A DNA stretch of 32,022 bases from Pseudomonadota bacterium (GTDB taxonomy: Bacteria; Pseudomonadota; Alphaproteobacteria; SMXQ01). Shown piece by piece: positions 17,843 to 27,082 of the stretch; the first letter of the stretch is position 1; every line of letters begins with the position of its first letter. The notes below the pieces were generated by a model. The model was not told the DNA's origin and made no database searches. It saw only the letters and a list, made by a program, of their open reading frames with translations. Position numbers and translations under genes: made by a program. Location of the stretch: NCBI GenBank assembly GCA_022545545.1, contig JACZQV010000012.1:1-32022 (forward strand), read 5' to 3'.

Positions 17843-18979
17843 TTATATATCCTTTGTCGTTTCCTCGACCAGCAGATCGACGACGGCCTTGAGCGCCTCC
17901 TCCTCGTTGCCCCCGGCCGCCAGCATATCGTCGTAGACCTTGACCTGGCGGTGGGCGCTGGTGCCTTCGGCGATGATGGTCCGCGCGCGGCTGATCTCGC
18001 TCTCGCATTTCAGGGCCTCGGCGTCCTCGGCCACCAGCTCCAACAGCTCCTCCATCAGTTCCGGATAGGGGACGATTTCTCCCTTGCCGAAATCGACCAG
18101 CCCGTCGTCGACGCCGTAGCGCTGGGCCCGCCAGCGGTTCTCGTTGATCAGCATGCGCGGGTAGGTGCGCCAGCGCTGGTTGGTGATCCTGAGCCGGTAA
18201 AGCATGCGCAGTATGCATTGATAGAGCGCGGCGACGCACGCGGCGTCGTCGAGGTAGGTACAGACGTCGGTCAAGCGCATCTCCAGGGTCGGGAAACGGG
18301 CGGAGGGGCGAACGTCCCACCACAGCTTGGTGGCGTCCTCGATCAGCCCGGCTTCCACCATGACGGCGACGAGGCGCAAATATTCCTTGTAGCTGGCGAA
18401 TCTCTCGGGCAGCCCGGTACGGGGCAACTCGTCGAACACGCAGATGCGGTACGACATCAGCCCGGTATTGTCGCCGCGCCAGAACGGCGATGAGGTGCTG
18501 AGCGCCAGCAGGTGGGGGAGGAAGTAGCTCACCTGGTTCATCAGGTCGATGCGAAGCTCGTCATCCTCGATGCCGACATGGACGTGCATGCCGCCGATCA
18601 GCAGCCGCCGGGCCACTCCCTGGAGGTCGTCGGCGAGGATATTGTAGCGGTCCTTGTCGGTGTGGCGCTGTTCGCCCCAATGGGCGAAGGGGTGGGTCGA
18701 GGCGGCGATCGGCGCGAAGCCGTACTTCTCGGCGATCTCGGCCACGGTGGCGCGCAAGTACGACAGATCGGCGCGGGCCTCGGCCACCGTCTCGCAGACC
18801 CGCGTCGCCACCTCGATCTGGGATCGCAGGAACTCGGCGCAGACCTGGCCGCGAAGCAGGGCCTGGCAGTCGGTCATCATGGATTCGGGAGGCTCGGTGG
18901 CGAGATCCCGGGTCTCGCGGTCGACCAGCAGATACTCTTCCTCGATGCCGACGGTGAATTTCGGCTCGGTCGCTGCCAT
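17843..18979 (-). CDS. Carboxylate-amine ligase, YbdK/glutamate-cysteine ligase family 2
   Basis: FTVGIEEEYLLVDRETRDL, GGMHVHVGIEDDELRIDLMNQV, NRWRAQRYGVDDGLVDFGKGE; start set at MAATEPKF (18979). Confidence 0.92.
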   Translation of the reverse strand: MAATEPKFTVGIEEEYLLVDRETRDLATEPPESMMTDCQALLRGQVCAEFLRSQIEVATRVCETVAEARADLSYLRATVAEIAEKYGFAPIAASTHPFAHWGEQRHTDKDRYNILADDLQGVARRLLIGGMHVHVGIEDDELRIDLMNQVSYFLPHLLALSTSSPFWRGDNTGLMSYRICVFDELPRTGLPERFASYKEYLRLVAVMVEAGLIEDATKLWWDVRPSARFPTLEMRLTDVCTYLDDAACVAALYQCILRMLYRLRITNQRWRTYPRMLINENRWRAQRYGVDDGLVDFGKGEIVPYPELMEELLELVAEDAEALKCESEISRARTIIAEGTSAHRQVKVYDDMLAAGGNEEEALKAVVDLLVEETTKDI

Positions 18980-18990
18980 TCGCCTTTCCC

Positions 18991-19815
18991 TCAGTAATGC
19001 TCCACCCGGTAGAGGCCGGGATCGTCGAGGATGCCGCCAAGCGCGTCGGCGAGGAGGCTGGCATTGCGTTCGGCGCCGGCGTCGGTCTCCACCAGGTCCT
19101 GGCGAATCTCGATCAGCGCATGGGGCAGGCCGCGGCTCTCGGCATGGGATTCGATGGAAATGCCGTGGTCGTTCCCTCCCGAATAGGGCTGGTTGTCGCC
19201 GACGCAGATTCCGGCGTTGGCGCCGAGCCGTTCCATCAGGGGCACGGCGATGCGCGGATCGCGGCGCCACAATATGCCGAAGTGCCAGGGCCGGTCGTAG
19301 CGGTTGAGCGACGTGGTGAAGCTATGGAGCGAGATGATCGCCGGGGCGACGCCCCGCTCCATCAATTCGCCGCTGAGCCGGTCGATGGTCTGGTGATAGG
19401 GACGATAGATGTTCTCGATCCGCTGCGCCTTGTCCTCATTCGTGATGTTCCGGTTGCCGGGAACGATGGCGCCGTCGCTGATGACCGAGATCAGGGTGGG
19501 GTCGTCGAGACGGCGGTTGACGTCGATCACCAGCCTCGAATAGCCCGCCAGCACCAGCGGCGCATCGAGCATCGCACTCAGCGCCCGGCCGACCTTGGCG
19601 ATGCCGATGTCGTAGCAGATGTGCCGGCCAAGCTCGGCCGGATCGAGGCCGAGGGTGCCAAGCGCGGCCGGCATGGCGGCGCTGGCATGATCGCAGGTGA
19701 GGATGACCTTGGCCGCGCCGCCTTCATTGACGACCTCGACAGGGGGCGGGTCGGCCTCGCCGATCAGCGAATCCGGGGCCTGGACCGGCTCGCTCGCCTG
19801 GGGGTTTTCGAACAT
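18991..19815 (-). CDS. N-formylglutamate amidohydrolase family protein
   Basis: VILTCDHASAAMPAALGTLGL, DIGIAKVGRALSAMLDAPLVLAGYSRLVIDVNR, ISLHSFTTSLN, VGDNQPYSG, RGLPHALIEIRQDLV. Confidence 0.92.
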   Translation of the reverse strand: MFENPQASEPVQAPDSLIGEADPPPVEVVNEGGAAKVILTCDHASAAMPAALGTLGLDPAELGRHICYDIGIAKVGRALSAMLDAPLVLAGYSRLVIDVNRRLDDPTLISVISDGAIVPGNRNITNEDKAQRIENIYRPYHQTIDRLSGELMERGVAPAIISLHSFTTSLNRYDRPWHFGILWRRDPRIAVPLMERLGANAGICVGDNQPYSGGNDHGISIESHAESRGLPHALIEIRQDLVETDAGAERNASLLADALGGILDDPGLYRVEHY

Positions 19816-20022
19816 GGCGGCACTATAACCTAAATTTCAAAGCTTTTAAGGGTTCCAGGTTTCTCAGTATTCGAAAAGTGTTTACCGTTTCCAAACAAGG
19901 CGCCGTCGGGTAAATGGCCTGGACTGGGGAAATCCTTGCATTCCGGGATCGCCCACGGCGCGGAAGGCCCGGCGACAGCCCGCCGTTCCCCTCGATCCCG
20001 CCTTCCCCTATAAAACCTATCC

Positions 20023-20949
20023 ATGAGCAATTCCGACGCGGGCGGGGTCCCGGAAAATGGCCCGGAAAATGGGCGGACGGCAAGGGTTGCCTTCATCGCC
20101 CTGCTTTCGGGCGCCATCGGCATCGCCTTCGCCCCCATCTTCGTGCGCCTGAGCGAGCTCGGCCCGAGCGCCACGGCTTTTCACCGTCTATTGCTCGCGG
20201 CGCCGTTCCTGTGGCTGTGGATGGGCCTCGATCGCCGCCGCGCCGCGGGCACGGGGCGCAAGCCCGCCACGGCCCGGGATTTCGGCTGGCTCGCCCTGGT
20301 CGGCCTGCTGTTCGCCGCCGATCTCGGCCTCTGGCACTGGTCGATCCGGCTTACCTCCGTCGCCAATGCGACGCTGCTGGCCAACGCCGCGCCGATCTTC
20401 GTGACCCTCGCCGGCTGGCTCGTCTTAGGCCAACGCTTCACGCCGGTGTTCCTCGCCGGCATGGCGGTGGCGCTCTTGGGCGCGGTGTTGCTGATGGGAT
20501 CGAGCGTCACCCTCGGCCTCGATCATTTGCTGGGCGACGGCCTGGGCCTGGCGACGGCGGTGTTCTACGCCGGCTACATGCTGGCGGTCAAAAAGGTGCG
20601 GGCCGATTTCTCGACCGCCACCGTCATGGCCTGGAGCGCCGCCGCCGGCGCCATCGCCCTTCTGCCCTTGGCGCTGGTTTCGGGCGAGAGCATCATCGCG
20701 ACGACGGCCACGGGCTGGGGGGTGCTGCTGGCGCTGGCGCTCCTCTCCCATGTCGGCGGCCAGAGCCTCATCGCCTACGCGCTGGCCCATCTGCCCGCCG
20801 CCTTCTCGTCCGTCAGCCTTCTGCTCCAGCCCGTCGCCGCGGCCCTCTTGGCGTGGCTGATCCTGAGCGAAGCCCTCGGCCTGCTGCAAGGATTGGGCGG
20901 CGCCGTCGTCCTCGCCGGCATCGCCATCGCCAGGCGCGGCAGCGGGTGA
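20023..20949 (+). CDS. EamA/DMT-family transporter
   Basis: Ten-TM hydrophobic profile with two EamA-like halves: FAPIFVRLSELGPSATAFHRLLLAAPFL, ANAAPIFVTLAGWLVLGQRF, LLQPVAAALLAWLILSEALG. Confidence 0.9.
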   Translation: MSNSDAGGVPENGPENGRTARVAFIALLSGAIGIAFAPIFVRLSELGPSATAFHRLLLAAPFLWLWMGLDRRRAAGTGRKPATARDFGWLALVGLLFAADLGLWHWSIRLTSVANATLLANAAPIFVTLAGWLVLGQRFTPVFLAGMAVALLGAVLLMGSSVTLGLDHLLGDGLGLATAVFYAGYMLAVKKVRADFSTATVMAWSAAAGAIALLPLALVSGESIIATTATGWGVLLALALLSHVGGQSLIAYALAHLPAAFSSVSLLLQPVAAALLAWLILSEALGLLQGLGGAVVLAGIAIARRGSG

Positions 20950-20979
20950 AGACGCGCCGGGGCCTCAGATCGCCTTGCC

Positions 20980-22281
20980 CTAGCCCCCGGCGGCGTCGAT
21001 GAGGGCCTCGGGCTTGGGCCCGCCGGTCGCCCAGTCGAGGAGCTCCACCGTGTGCACCACCGGGATGGCGGTGCCGCCGCCGATCTGGATCTGGCAGCCG
21101 ACGTTGCCGGTGGCGATGACCTCGGGCGACACCGATTCGATGTTCTGCACCTTGCGCGCCAGGAGCTGTCTGGCGATGTCGGGCTGCAGCAAATTGTAGG
21201 TGCCCGCCGAGCCGCAACACAGATGCCCCTCGGGCACCGTGCCGACCTCGAAGCCGGCCGCTTCGAGCAGCGCGATGGGCGCCTTCTCCACGCCTTGGCC
21301 GTGGCGGAGCGAACAGGCGGACTGGTAGGCCACCTTGAGGCCCGGCAGGTGCATCGGCGGGGCGAGACCGATTTCGGCGACGAACTCGCCGATGTCCCTG
21401 GCCAGCGCCGACACCGCCTCGGCCCTGGCGGCCCAGCTTGGGTCCTCGCGCAGGATGAAGCCGTAATCCTTGACCATGGTGCCGCAGCCCGACGCGTTGA
21501 TGATGATGGCGTCGAGGCCTTCACCCTCCGCCTCCGCCGTCCACGCCCCGATGTTGGCCTTGATCGCGCCAAGCGCGTCCTTCTCCCGGCCGAGGTGATG
21601 GCCGATGGCGCCGCAACACCCGGCCCCCTTGACGATCAGCACCTCGCATCCGTGGCGCCGCAAGAGCCGGATGGTGGCTTCGTTGATCGCCGGCGCCAGG
21701 GTGCGTTGGACGCAGCCCGCCAGCAGGGCGACGCGCTTCTTCCGCTCGCCCTCGGCGGGGTAGGACCCGGGCCCGCCCGGCCCGGACGGTTTCGGGATCT
21801 TCGCCGGGACCAGTTCGAGAACGCCGCCGAGCGGTCCCGACACCAGCCCTGCCAGCGGACGGAAGAGGCGCGCGAGATGAAGGAGGGGGCGGAACAGCCA
21901 GGGCGTCGGCAGCACCAGGGCAAGGGCCAGGCGCAACGCCCGGTCGGGCCACGGCCGGCGGTAGGTCTCTTCGATATAGCGGCGCCCGTGATCGACCAGA
22001 TGCTGGTAATGGACCGCCGACGGGCAGGTCGTCATGCAGGCGAGGCAGGACAGGCATCTGTCGATGTGCTTCACGACCTCGGCGGTGGCTGGCTTCTCCT
22101 TCTCCAGCATCTCCTTGATCAAATAGATACGCCCGCGCGGGCTGTCGAGCTCATCGCCGAGCAGCACGTAGGTCGGGCAGGTGGCGGTGCAAAAGCCGCA
22201 ATGGACGCAGGCCCGCAGGATCTTCTCCGACTCCCTGACGTCGGCATCGGCAAGCTGGGCGAGGGTGAAGTTGGTCTGCAT
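20980..22281 (-). CDS. glcF: Glycolate oxidase iron-sulfur subunit
   Basis: CVHCGFCTATCPTYVLLGDELDSPRGRIYLIKEML, CLSCLACMTTCPSAVHY, CCG motifs; adjacent to glcE and glcD. Confidence 0.96.
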   Translation of the reverse strand: MQTNFTLAQLADADVRESEKILRACVHCGFCTATCPTYVLLGDELDSPRGRIYLIKEMLEKEKPATAEVVKHIDRCLSCLACMTTCPSAVHYQHLVDHGRRYIEETYRRPWPDRALRLALALVLPTPWLFRPLLHLARLFRPLAGLVSGPLGGVLELVPAKIPKPSGPGGPGSYPAEGERKKRVALLAGCVQRTLAPAINEATIRLLRRHGCEVLIVKGAGCCGAIGHHLGREKDALGAIKANIGAWTAEAEGEGLDAIIINASGCGTMVKDYGFILREDPSWAARAEAVSALARDIGEFVAEIGLAPPMHLPGLKVAYQSACSLRHGQGVEKAPIALLEAAGFEVGTVPEGHLCCGSAGTYNLLQPDIARQLLARKVQNIESVSPEVIATGNVGCQIQIGGGTAIPVVHTVELLDWATGGPKPEALIDAAGG

Positions 22282-22293
22282 GCGCGCCCTCCC

Positions 22294-23553
22294 TCAGACG
22301 CCCGCGTACATGCGCCCGGCATTGAGGATGCCCTTGGGATCGAAGTTCTCCTTCACCCGCCGGGTCAGGCCGGCGAGGGCGTCCGGCTGGGGCTGGAACA
22401 CCGGAACGGTCCGGCGCGTCTCGGCGTCGGCCTTAATGAGCGTGCCGTGGCCGCCGGCATCCCCGATGGCGGCGCGCACGATGGCGGCGCGCGCGCTGGC
22501 CGCCATGTCTTCTAGCGCCCCAATCGCCAGCCAGATCAAGCCGCCGCCCCAATCATAGAAGGCCAGCGTCCGGAGGTTCTTGGAGATCCGCTCGGTGATG
22601 GCGGCGGCCTCGGACGGCGGCGCGGAGATCCGCCACACCTCGGCCGCCGGGCCCAGGTGTGGCGGGGAAACCAGCGGATGCACGTCGCGAATTTCCCGCC
22701 ACAGGGCGCGCGTATCGGCGTGCGCCAACTCGCCTGCCGTGCCGAGACCGGCGAGGCCCTTACCAAGGCCCTCGGCGCGGGCGGCGACCGAGGGCGCCGG
22801 CCCCTCGAGCCTCATGACGGTGGCGGCATTGGCGCCGGCGATCCGCGCCACCCAGGATCGCTGGGCGAGGGGCTTTGGCAGATGGGCCGCGGCGGTGACC
22901 TCCCAGGGCCCGGTAAGCGCCGTGGTCATGGCGGCGAGCGCCGCCCGATCGTCGAGGCCCGGGATCACGACGGTGCGGCTGTCCTCGGGCGCCGGCAGGA
23001 CCTTGAAGGTCACCTCGGTCAGCACCGCAAGGGTCCCGAAAGAGCCCGTCAGCAGCTTGGACATGTCGTAGCCGGTGACGTTCTTCACCACCCGGCCGCC
23101 GGACTTGAAGGCTTCGCCCCGTCCGCTGACGGCCTTGACGCCGAGGATATGATCGCGCGCGGCGCCGGCGGCGATCCGCCTCGGCCCTGAAAGGTTGCAG
23201 GCGAAGATGCCGCCGATGGTGGCCCCGCCGGCCTCCTCTCCACCTTCCGCGCCCTCCAGCAGGGGGCCGTAATCGGCGGGCTCGAACGCCAACTGCTGGC
23301 CGTTCTTATCGAGGCTCGCCTCGATTTCGGCAAGCGGCGTGCCGGGCCTGGCGGTCATCACCAGCTCGTTGGGCTCGTACATGGTGATGCCGGCGAGGCG
23401 CGAGAGGCTGAGGGTCCGCTCGGCCTCGGCGGGCCGGCCATAGGTCCTCTTGGTGCCGGCGCCGAGGACCTCGAGCGGCGTCTCCTCGGCGAGCGCCTCG
23501 GCCACCGCGTCGAGGACCTCTTCCGGGGTGCCGGGCGTTATCTCGTTTTCCAT
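22294..23553 (-). CDS. glcE: Glycolate oxidase FAD-binding subunit
   Basis: LEVLGAGTKRTYGRPAEAERTLSLSRLAGITMYEPNELVMTARPGTPLAEIEA, GRGEAFKSGGRVVKNVTGYDMSKLLTGSFGTLAVLTEVTFKVLP. Confidence 0.96.
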   Translation of the reverse strand: MENEITPGTPEEVLDAVAEALAEETPLEVLGAGTKRTYGRPAEAERTLSLSRLAGITMYEPNELVMTARPGTPLAEIEASLDKNGQQLAFEPADYGPLLEGAEGGEEAGGATIGGIFACNLSGPRRIAAGAARDHILGVKAVSGRGEAFKSGGRVVKNVTGYDMSKLLTGSFGTLAVLTEVTFKVLPAPEDSRTVVIPGLDDRAALAAMTTALTGPWEVTAAAHLPKPLAQRSWVARIAGANAATVMRLEGPAPSVAARAEGLGKGLAGLGTAGELAHADTRALWREIRDVHPLVSPPHLGPAAEVWRISAPPSEAAAITERISKNLRTLAFYDWGGGLIWLAIGALEDMAASARAAIVRAAIGDAGGHGTLIKADAETRRTVPVFQPQPDALAGLTRRVKENFDPKGILNAGRMYAGV

Positions 23554-23571
23554 CGGGCCGAACCCTGCCGG

Positions 23572-25059
23572 TCAGAACCGGGGCAGGTCGGGGTGGCGCA
23601 TCCGCCCGCGATGGATGTGCACGCGGCCGAGTTCGGCGCAACGATGCAGCGTCGGAAACACCTTGCCGGGATTGAGCAGTGATTTTGGATCGAAGGCGCA
23701 TTTCAGGCGCTGCTGGTGCTTGAGGTCGTCCTCGTTGAACATCTCGCCCATGAGGTCCCGCTTCTCGACCCCGACACCGTGCTCGCCGGTCAGCACGCCG
23801 CCGACCTTGACGCACAGCCTGAGGATCTCGGCGCCGAACTCCTCCGCCTTCTCGAGCTCGCCGGGTACGTTGGCGTCGTAGAGGATGAGGGGGTGGAGAT
23901 TGCCGTCGCCGGCGTGGAACACGTTGGCGACGCGAAGGCCGAAGCGCTTCGACAGCTCGGTGACGCCGGTCAGGACCTCGGGCAGCCGGCCCCGGGGTAT
24001 GGTGCCGTCCATGCAGTAGTAGTCGGGGGAGATCCGCCCGATCGCCGGGAACGCGGCCTTGCGCCCGGCCCAAAACGATAGCCGCTCGTCCTCATTGGCG
24101 CTGACCCGCACCGAGTCGGCGCCGTTGTCCTCGGCGATCCGCTGCACCCGCCCGATCAGGTGATCGACCTCGGCCTCGACGCCGTCGAGTTCGACGATCA
24201 GCAGCGCCTCGGCGTCGCGCGGATAGCCGGCATGGACGAAGTCCTCGGCGGCGTGGATCGCCGGTCTGTCCATCATCTCCATGCCGCCCGGGATGATGCC
24301 GGCGGCGATGATGTCGGCGACGCATTTGGCCGCCGCTTCGATGGTCGCGAAGCCGAGGAGAAAGGCGCGCGCGGTCTCGGGCTTCCTGAGGATTCTGACG
24401 GTCACCTCGGTGATGACGCCGAGCAGCCCCTCCGAGCCGGTGAGCACGCCCATGAGGTCATAGCCGTCGGCGCCGACATGCTTGCCGCCGAGCCGGATCA
24501 CCTGGCCGTCGATCAGCACGACTTGAAGCCCCAGCACGTTGTTGGCGGTCAGCCCGTATTTCAGGCAGTGCACGCCGCCAGAGTTCTCGGCCACGTTGCC
24601 GCCGATGGTGCAGGCGATCTGGCTCGAGGGGTCCGGCGCATAGTAGAATCCCTTGTCCTCGACCGCTTCGGTGATGGCGAGGTTGGTCACCCCCGTCTGG
24701 GCGACGACGCAGCGGTTGTCATAGTCGATATCGAGGATGCGGTTGAACTTGCCGAGACCGAGCGTCACCGCGTCGGCGAGCGGCAAGGCCCCGCCCGAGA
24801 GCGAGGTGCCGGCGCCGCGGGGCACCACCTTGATACCGTTGGCGAGGCAATAGGCGAGCACCTTCGAGACCTGCTCGACGGTGGCCGGCAGGACGACGAT
24901 CAGGGGCAGTTCGCGATAAGCGGTGAGCCCGTCGCATTCATAGGCCCTGAGCTCGTCCGCTTCGTCGATCACGCCTTCGCCCGGCACGATATCGCGCAAC
25001 GCTCCGACGATCTGCTTTCGCCGGGCGATGACCTCGGCGTCGGGCTTGGGCATCTTCAT
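23572..25059 (-). CDS. glcD: Glycolate oxidase subunit GlcD (FAD-linked oxidase)
   Basis: VVPRGAGTSLSGGALPLADAVTLGLGKFNRILDIDYDNRCVVAQTGVTNLAI, IGGNVAENSGGVHCLKYGLTANNVLG, HAGDGNLHPLILYD, GEHGVGVEKRDLM. Confidence 0.96.
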   Translation of the reverse strand: MKMPKPDAEVIARRKQIVGALRDIVPGEGVIDEADELRAYECDGLTAYRELPLIVVLPATVEQVSKVLAYCLANGIKVVPRGAGTSLSGGALPLADAVTLGLGKFNRILDIDYDNRCVVAQTGVTNLAITEAVEDKGFYYAPDPSSQIACTIGGNVAENSGGVHCLKYGLTANNVLGLQVVLIDGQVIRLGGKHVGADGYDLMGVLTGSEGLLGVITEVTVRILRKPETARAFLLGFATIEAAAKCVADIIAAGIIPGGMEMMDRPAIHAAEDFVHAGYPRDAEALLIVELDGVEAEVDHLIGRVQRIAEDNGADSVRVSANEDERLSFWAGRKAAFPAIGRISPDYYCMDGTIPRGRLPEVLTGVTELSKRFGLRVANVFHAGDGNLHPLILYDANVPGELEKAEEFGAEILRLCVKVGGVLTGEHGVGVEKRDLMGEMFNEDDLKHQQRLKCAFDPKSLLNPGKVFPTLHRCAELGRVHIHRGRMRHPDLPRF

Positions 25060-25099
25060 CGCGTAACTCTCCCTTCGGCGCCAAAACGCCCTTGACTCA

Positions 25100-25165
25100 A
25101 TTTAGGCGTTTTTCGCCGCCCTCACTATAGCGATTTAGGCGTCTTTCGCCGCCCTCACTATAGCC
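25100..25165. repeat. Tandem duplication of a 33-bp unit in the glcD/pyk divergent intergenic region
   Basis: ATTTAGGCGT(T/C)TTTCGCCGCCCTCACTATAGC(G/C) at 25100-25132 and 25133-25165. Confidence 0.95.
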
Positions 25166-25186
25166 GGCCTCGCCGGTCGGTTTCAA
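25157..25186 (-). promoter_or_regulatory. Candidate sigma70-type promoter for glcDEF
   Basis: Minus strand TTGAAA (25186-25181), 18-nt spacer, TATAGT (25162-25157), about 100 bp upstream of the glcD ATG. Confidence 0.5.
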
Positions 25187-25247
25187 ATGTCCGCGCTTGT
25201 CAAAGCAACTATTGGCACCCGTCATTGACAAGGAGTAGTGTCCGCCT

Positions 25248-26666
25248 ATGCGCCGCCACAGAAACGCCAAGATCGTCGTCACCTTGGGACCGGCGACCTC
25301 GAGCCCGCAAACCATCGAGGAGCTGTTTCAAAACGGCGCCGATGTCTTTCGCCTCAACTTCAGCCACGGCGACCACGAGACCCACGCCAAGGCCATCGAG
25401 GCCATCCGGGCGCTGGAAAAGAAATGCGACCGTCCGATCGGCCTGTTGATGGACCTTCAGGGGCCGAAATTGCGCCTCGGCGAGATCAGGAACGGCACGG
25501 TCCGCCTCGAGAAGGGGGCAAGGTACCGCCTCGATCTGTCGCCCGAGCCCGGCGACGCGCGCCGCGCGCCGTTGCCCCATCCGGAAGTGTTCGCCGCGAT
25601 CAAGCCGAAACAGGAGCTGCTGATCGATGACGGCAAGGTGCGGCTCGAGGTCGAGGAGTGCGGCGAGGATTTCGCCGACACCAAGGTCATAACCGGCGGT
25701 GAGATCTCGGACCACAAGGGGGTGAACGTTCCGGACGTCGTGTTGGCGGTCGCGGCGCTGACGGAAAAGGACCGCGGGGACCTCGAATTCGCCCTCGACA
25801 ACGGGGCGGACTGGGTGGGGTTGTCCTTCATCCAGCAGCCGGACGACGTCGCCGCCGTCCGCGACCTTGTCGACGGCAGAATTGCTATCTTGGCCAAGCT
25901 GGAGAAACCGATGGCGATGGCCCGTCTCGACGACATCATCGAGCTGTCGGATGCCGTCATGGTGGCGCGCGGCGATCTCGGCGTCGAGATGGCGCCCGAG
26001 GAGGTGCCGAGCCTGCAGAAGCGAATCATCCGGGCCTGCCGCCTGGCCGGCAAGCCGGTGATCGTGGCGACCCAGATGCTCGATTCCATGGTCCATGCGC
26101 CCAGGCCGACCCGGGCCGAAGCATCGGATGTCGCCACCGCCGTTTATGACGGGGCGGACGCGGTGATGCTGTCGGAGGAAACCGCGACAGGGGACTATCC
26201 CGTCGAATCGGTGGCGATGATGGAGCGGATCATCAAACGGGTGGAAGCCGACCCCCTTTACCGCACGATCATGGACGCCGACCACCCCGGGCCCCAAGCC
26301 ACCACGTCGGACGCCATTACCGCCGCCGCGCGTCAGGCGGCCGAGACGGTCTCGGCGGTGGCCATCGTGACCTTCACCACTTCAGGCTCGACCACGCTCC
26401 GCGCTTCGCGGGAACGCCCCGGAGTGCCGATCCTGGGCCTGACCGGCAACATAGCGACGGCCAGGCGTCTGGTGCTGGGCTGGGGGGTCCATTCGGTCCA
26501 CACCGCCGACGTCGAGAGTTTCTCCGATATGGTGGAAAAGGGCGTCCACATCGCGTTTCGCGAGGAATTCGCCGAGACCGGAGGCCGTCTGGTGATCACC
26601 GCCGGTGTACCCTTCGGTATTTCGGGAACGACCAATATCCTCCGGATCGCCGAAGTCAAGGCGTGA
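25248..26666 (+). CDS. pyk: Pyruvate kinase
   Basis: TKIV-like NAKIVVTLGPATSSPQTIEELFQNGADVFRLNFSHG, MDLQGPKLRLG, AKLEKPMAMARLDDIIELSDAVMVARGDLGVEM, KPVIVATQMLDSMVHAPRPTRAEASDVATAVYDGADAVMLSEETA. Confidence 0.97.
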   Translation: MRRHRNAKIVVTLGPATSSPQTIEELFQNGADVFRLNFSHGDHETHAKAIEAIRALEKKCDRPIGLLMDLQGPKLRLGEIRNGTVRLEKGARYRLDLSPEPGDARRAPLPHPEVFAAIKPKQELLIDDGKVRLEVEECGEDFADTKVITGGEISDHKGVNVPDVVLAVAALTEKDRGDLEFALDNGADWVGLSFIQQPDDVAAVRDLVDGRIAILAKLEKPMAMARLDDIIELSDAVMVARGDLGVEMAPEEVPSLQKRIIRACRLAGKPVIVATQMLDSMVHAPRPTRAEASDVATAVYDGADAVMLSEETATGDYPVESVAMMERIIKRVEADPLYRTIMDADHPGPQATTSDAITAAARQAAETVSAVAIVTFTTSGSTTLRASRERPGVPILGLTGNIATARRLVLGWGVHSVHTADVESFSDMVEKGVHIAFREEFAETGGRLVITAGVPFGISGTTNILRIAEVKA

Positions 26667-26800
26667 GGCGGGCTCCTCGACGCGCATCCCCGGGACGGGC
26701 GCCCGCGGGCGGTTCACCGAGGTCCTTTGATGGGCCAGGCCCACATGCATGGCGCCGGCTCCTATAGGACCAGTCGACGAATCGGATCGCTGAACGGAAG

Positions 26801-26822
26801 CGGCCCCGGGAAGCCGGGGCCG
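26801..26822. terminator. GC-rich hairpin immediately downstream of rpmJ stop
   Basis: CGGCCCCGG-GAAG-CCGGGGCCG, 9-bp perfect stem, 2 nt after the rpmJ stop codon; weak U tract. Confidence 0.45.
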
Positions 26823-26824
26823 GA

Positions 26825-26950
26825 TCAACCTTGGCGCGCCTTGAGGCGGGGATTGCGCTTGTTGATGACGTAAATGCGGCCGCGCCGGCGCACGATCCGG
26901 CACGACTTGTCCCGGCGTTTGGCTGATTTCAGGGAATGCAAAACTTTCAT
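26825..26950 (-). CDS. rpmJ: 50S ribosomal protein L36 (not in the supplied ORF track)
   Basis: Minus strand translates to [41 protein letters not shown], a canonical L36 sequence of the [15 protein letters not shown] type. Confidence 0.93.
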   Translation of the reverse strand: MKVLHSLKSAKRRDKSCRIVRRRGRIYVINKRNPRLKARQG

Positions 26951-27082
26951 GTCACGGGGCCCTTGAAAACGCGCTGTGGCTCGCCCGCCGTGGCGAGGCC
27001 GGGAAAATAGGGGGCCGGGCGCGATCTGTCAATGCCTGGGCGGGCAGAAGTGCGCCGAGGGCGCCAAAGGAGGCCCGGGCGA

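Noticed and set aside
21052-22515. 487-aa + strand ORF antisense to glcF/glcE
   Set aside because: Spurious mirror ORF across two recognised glycolate oxidase genes.
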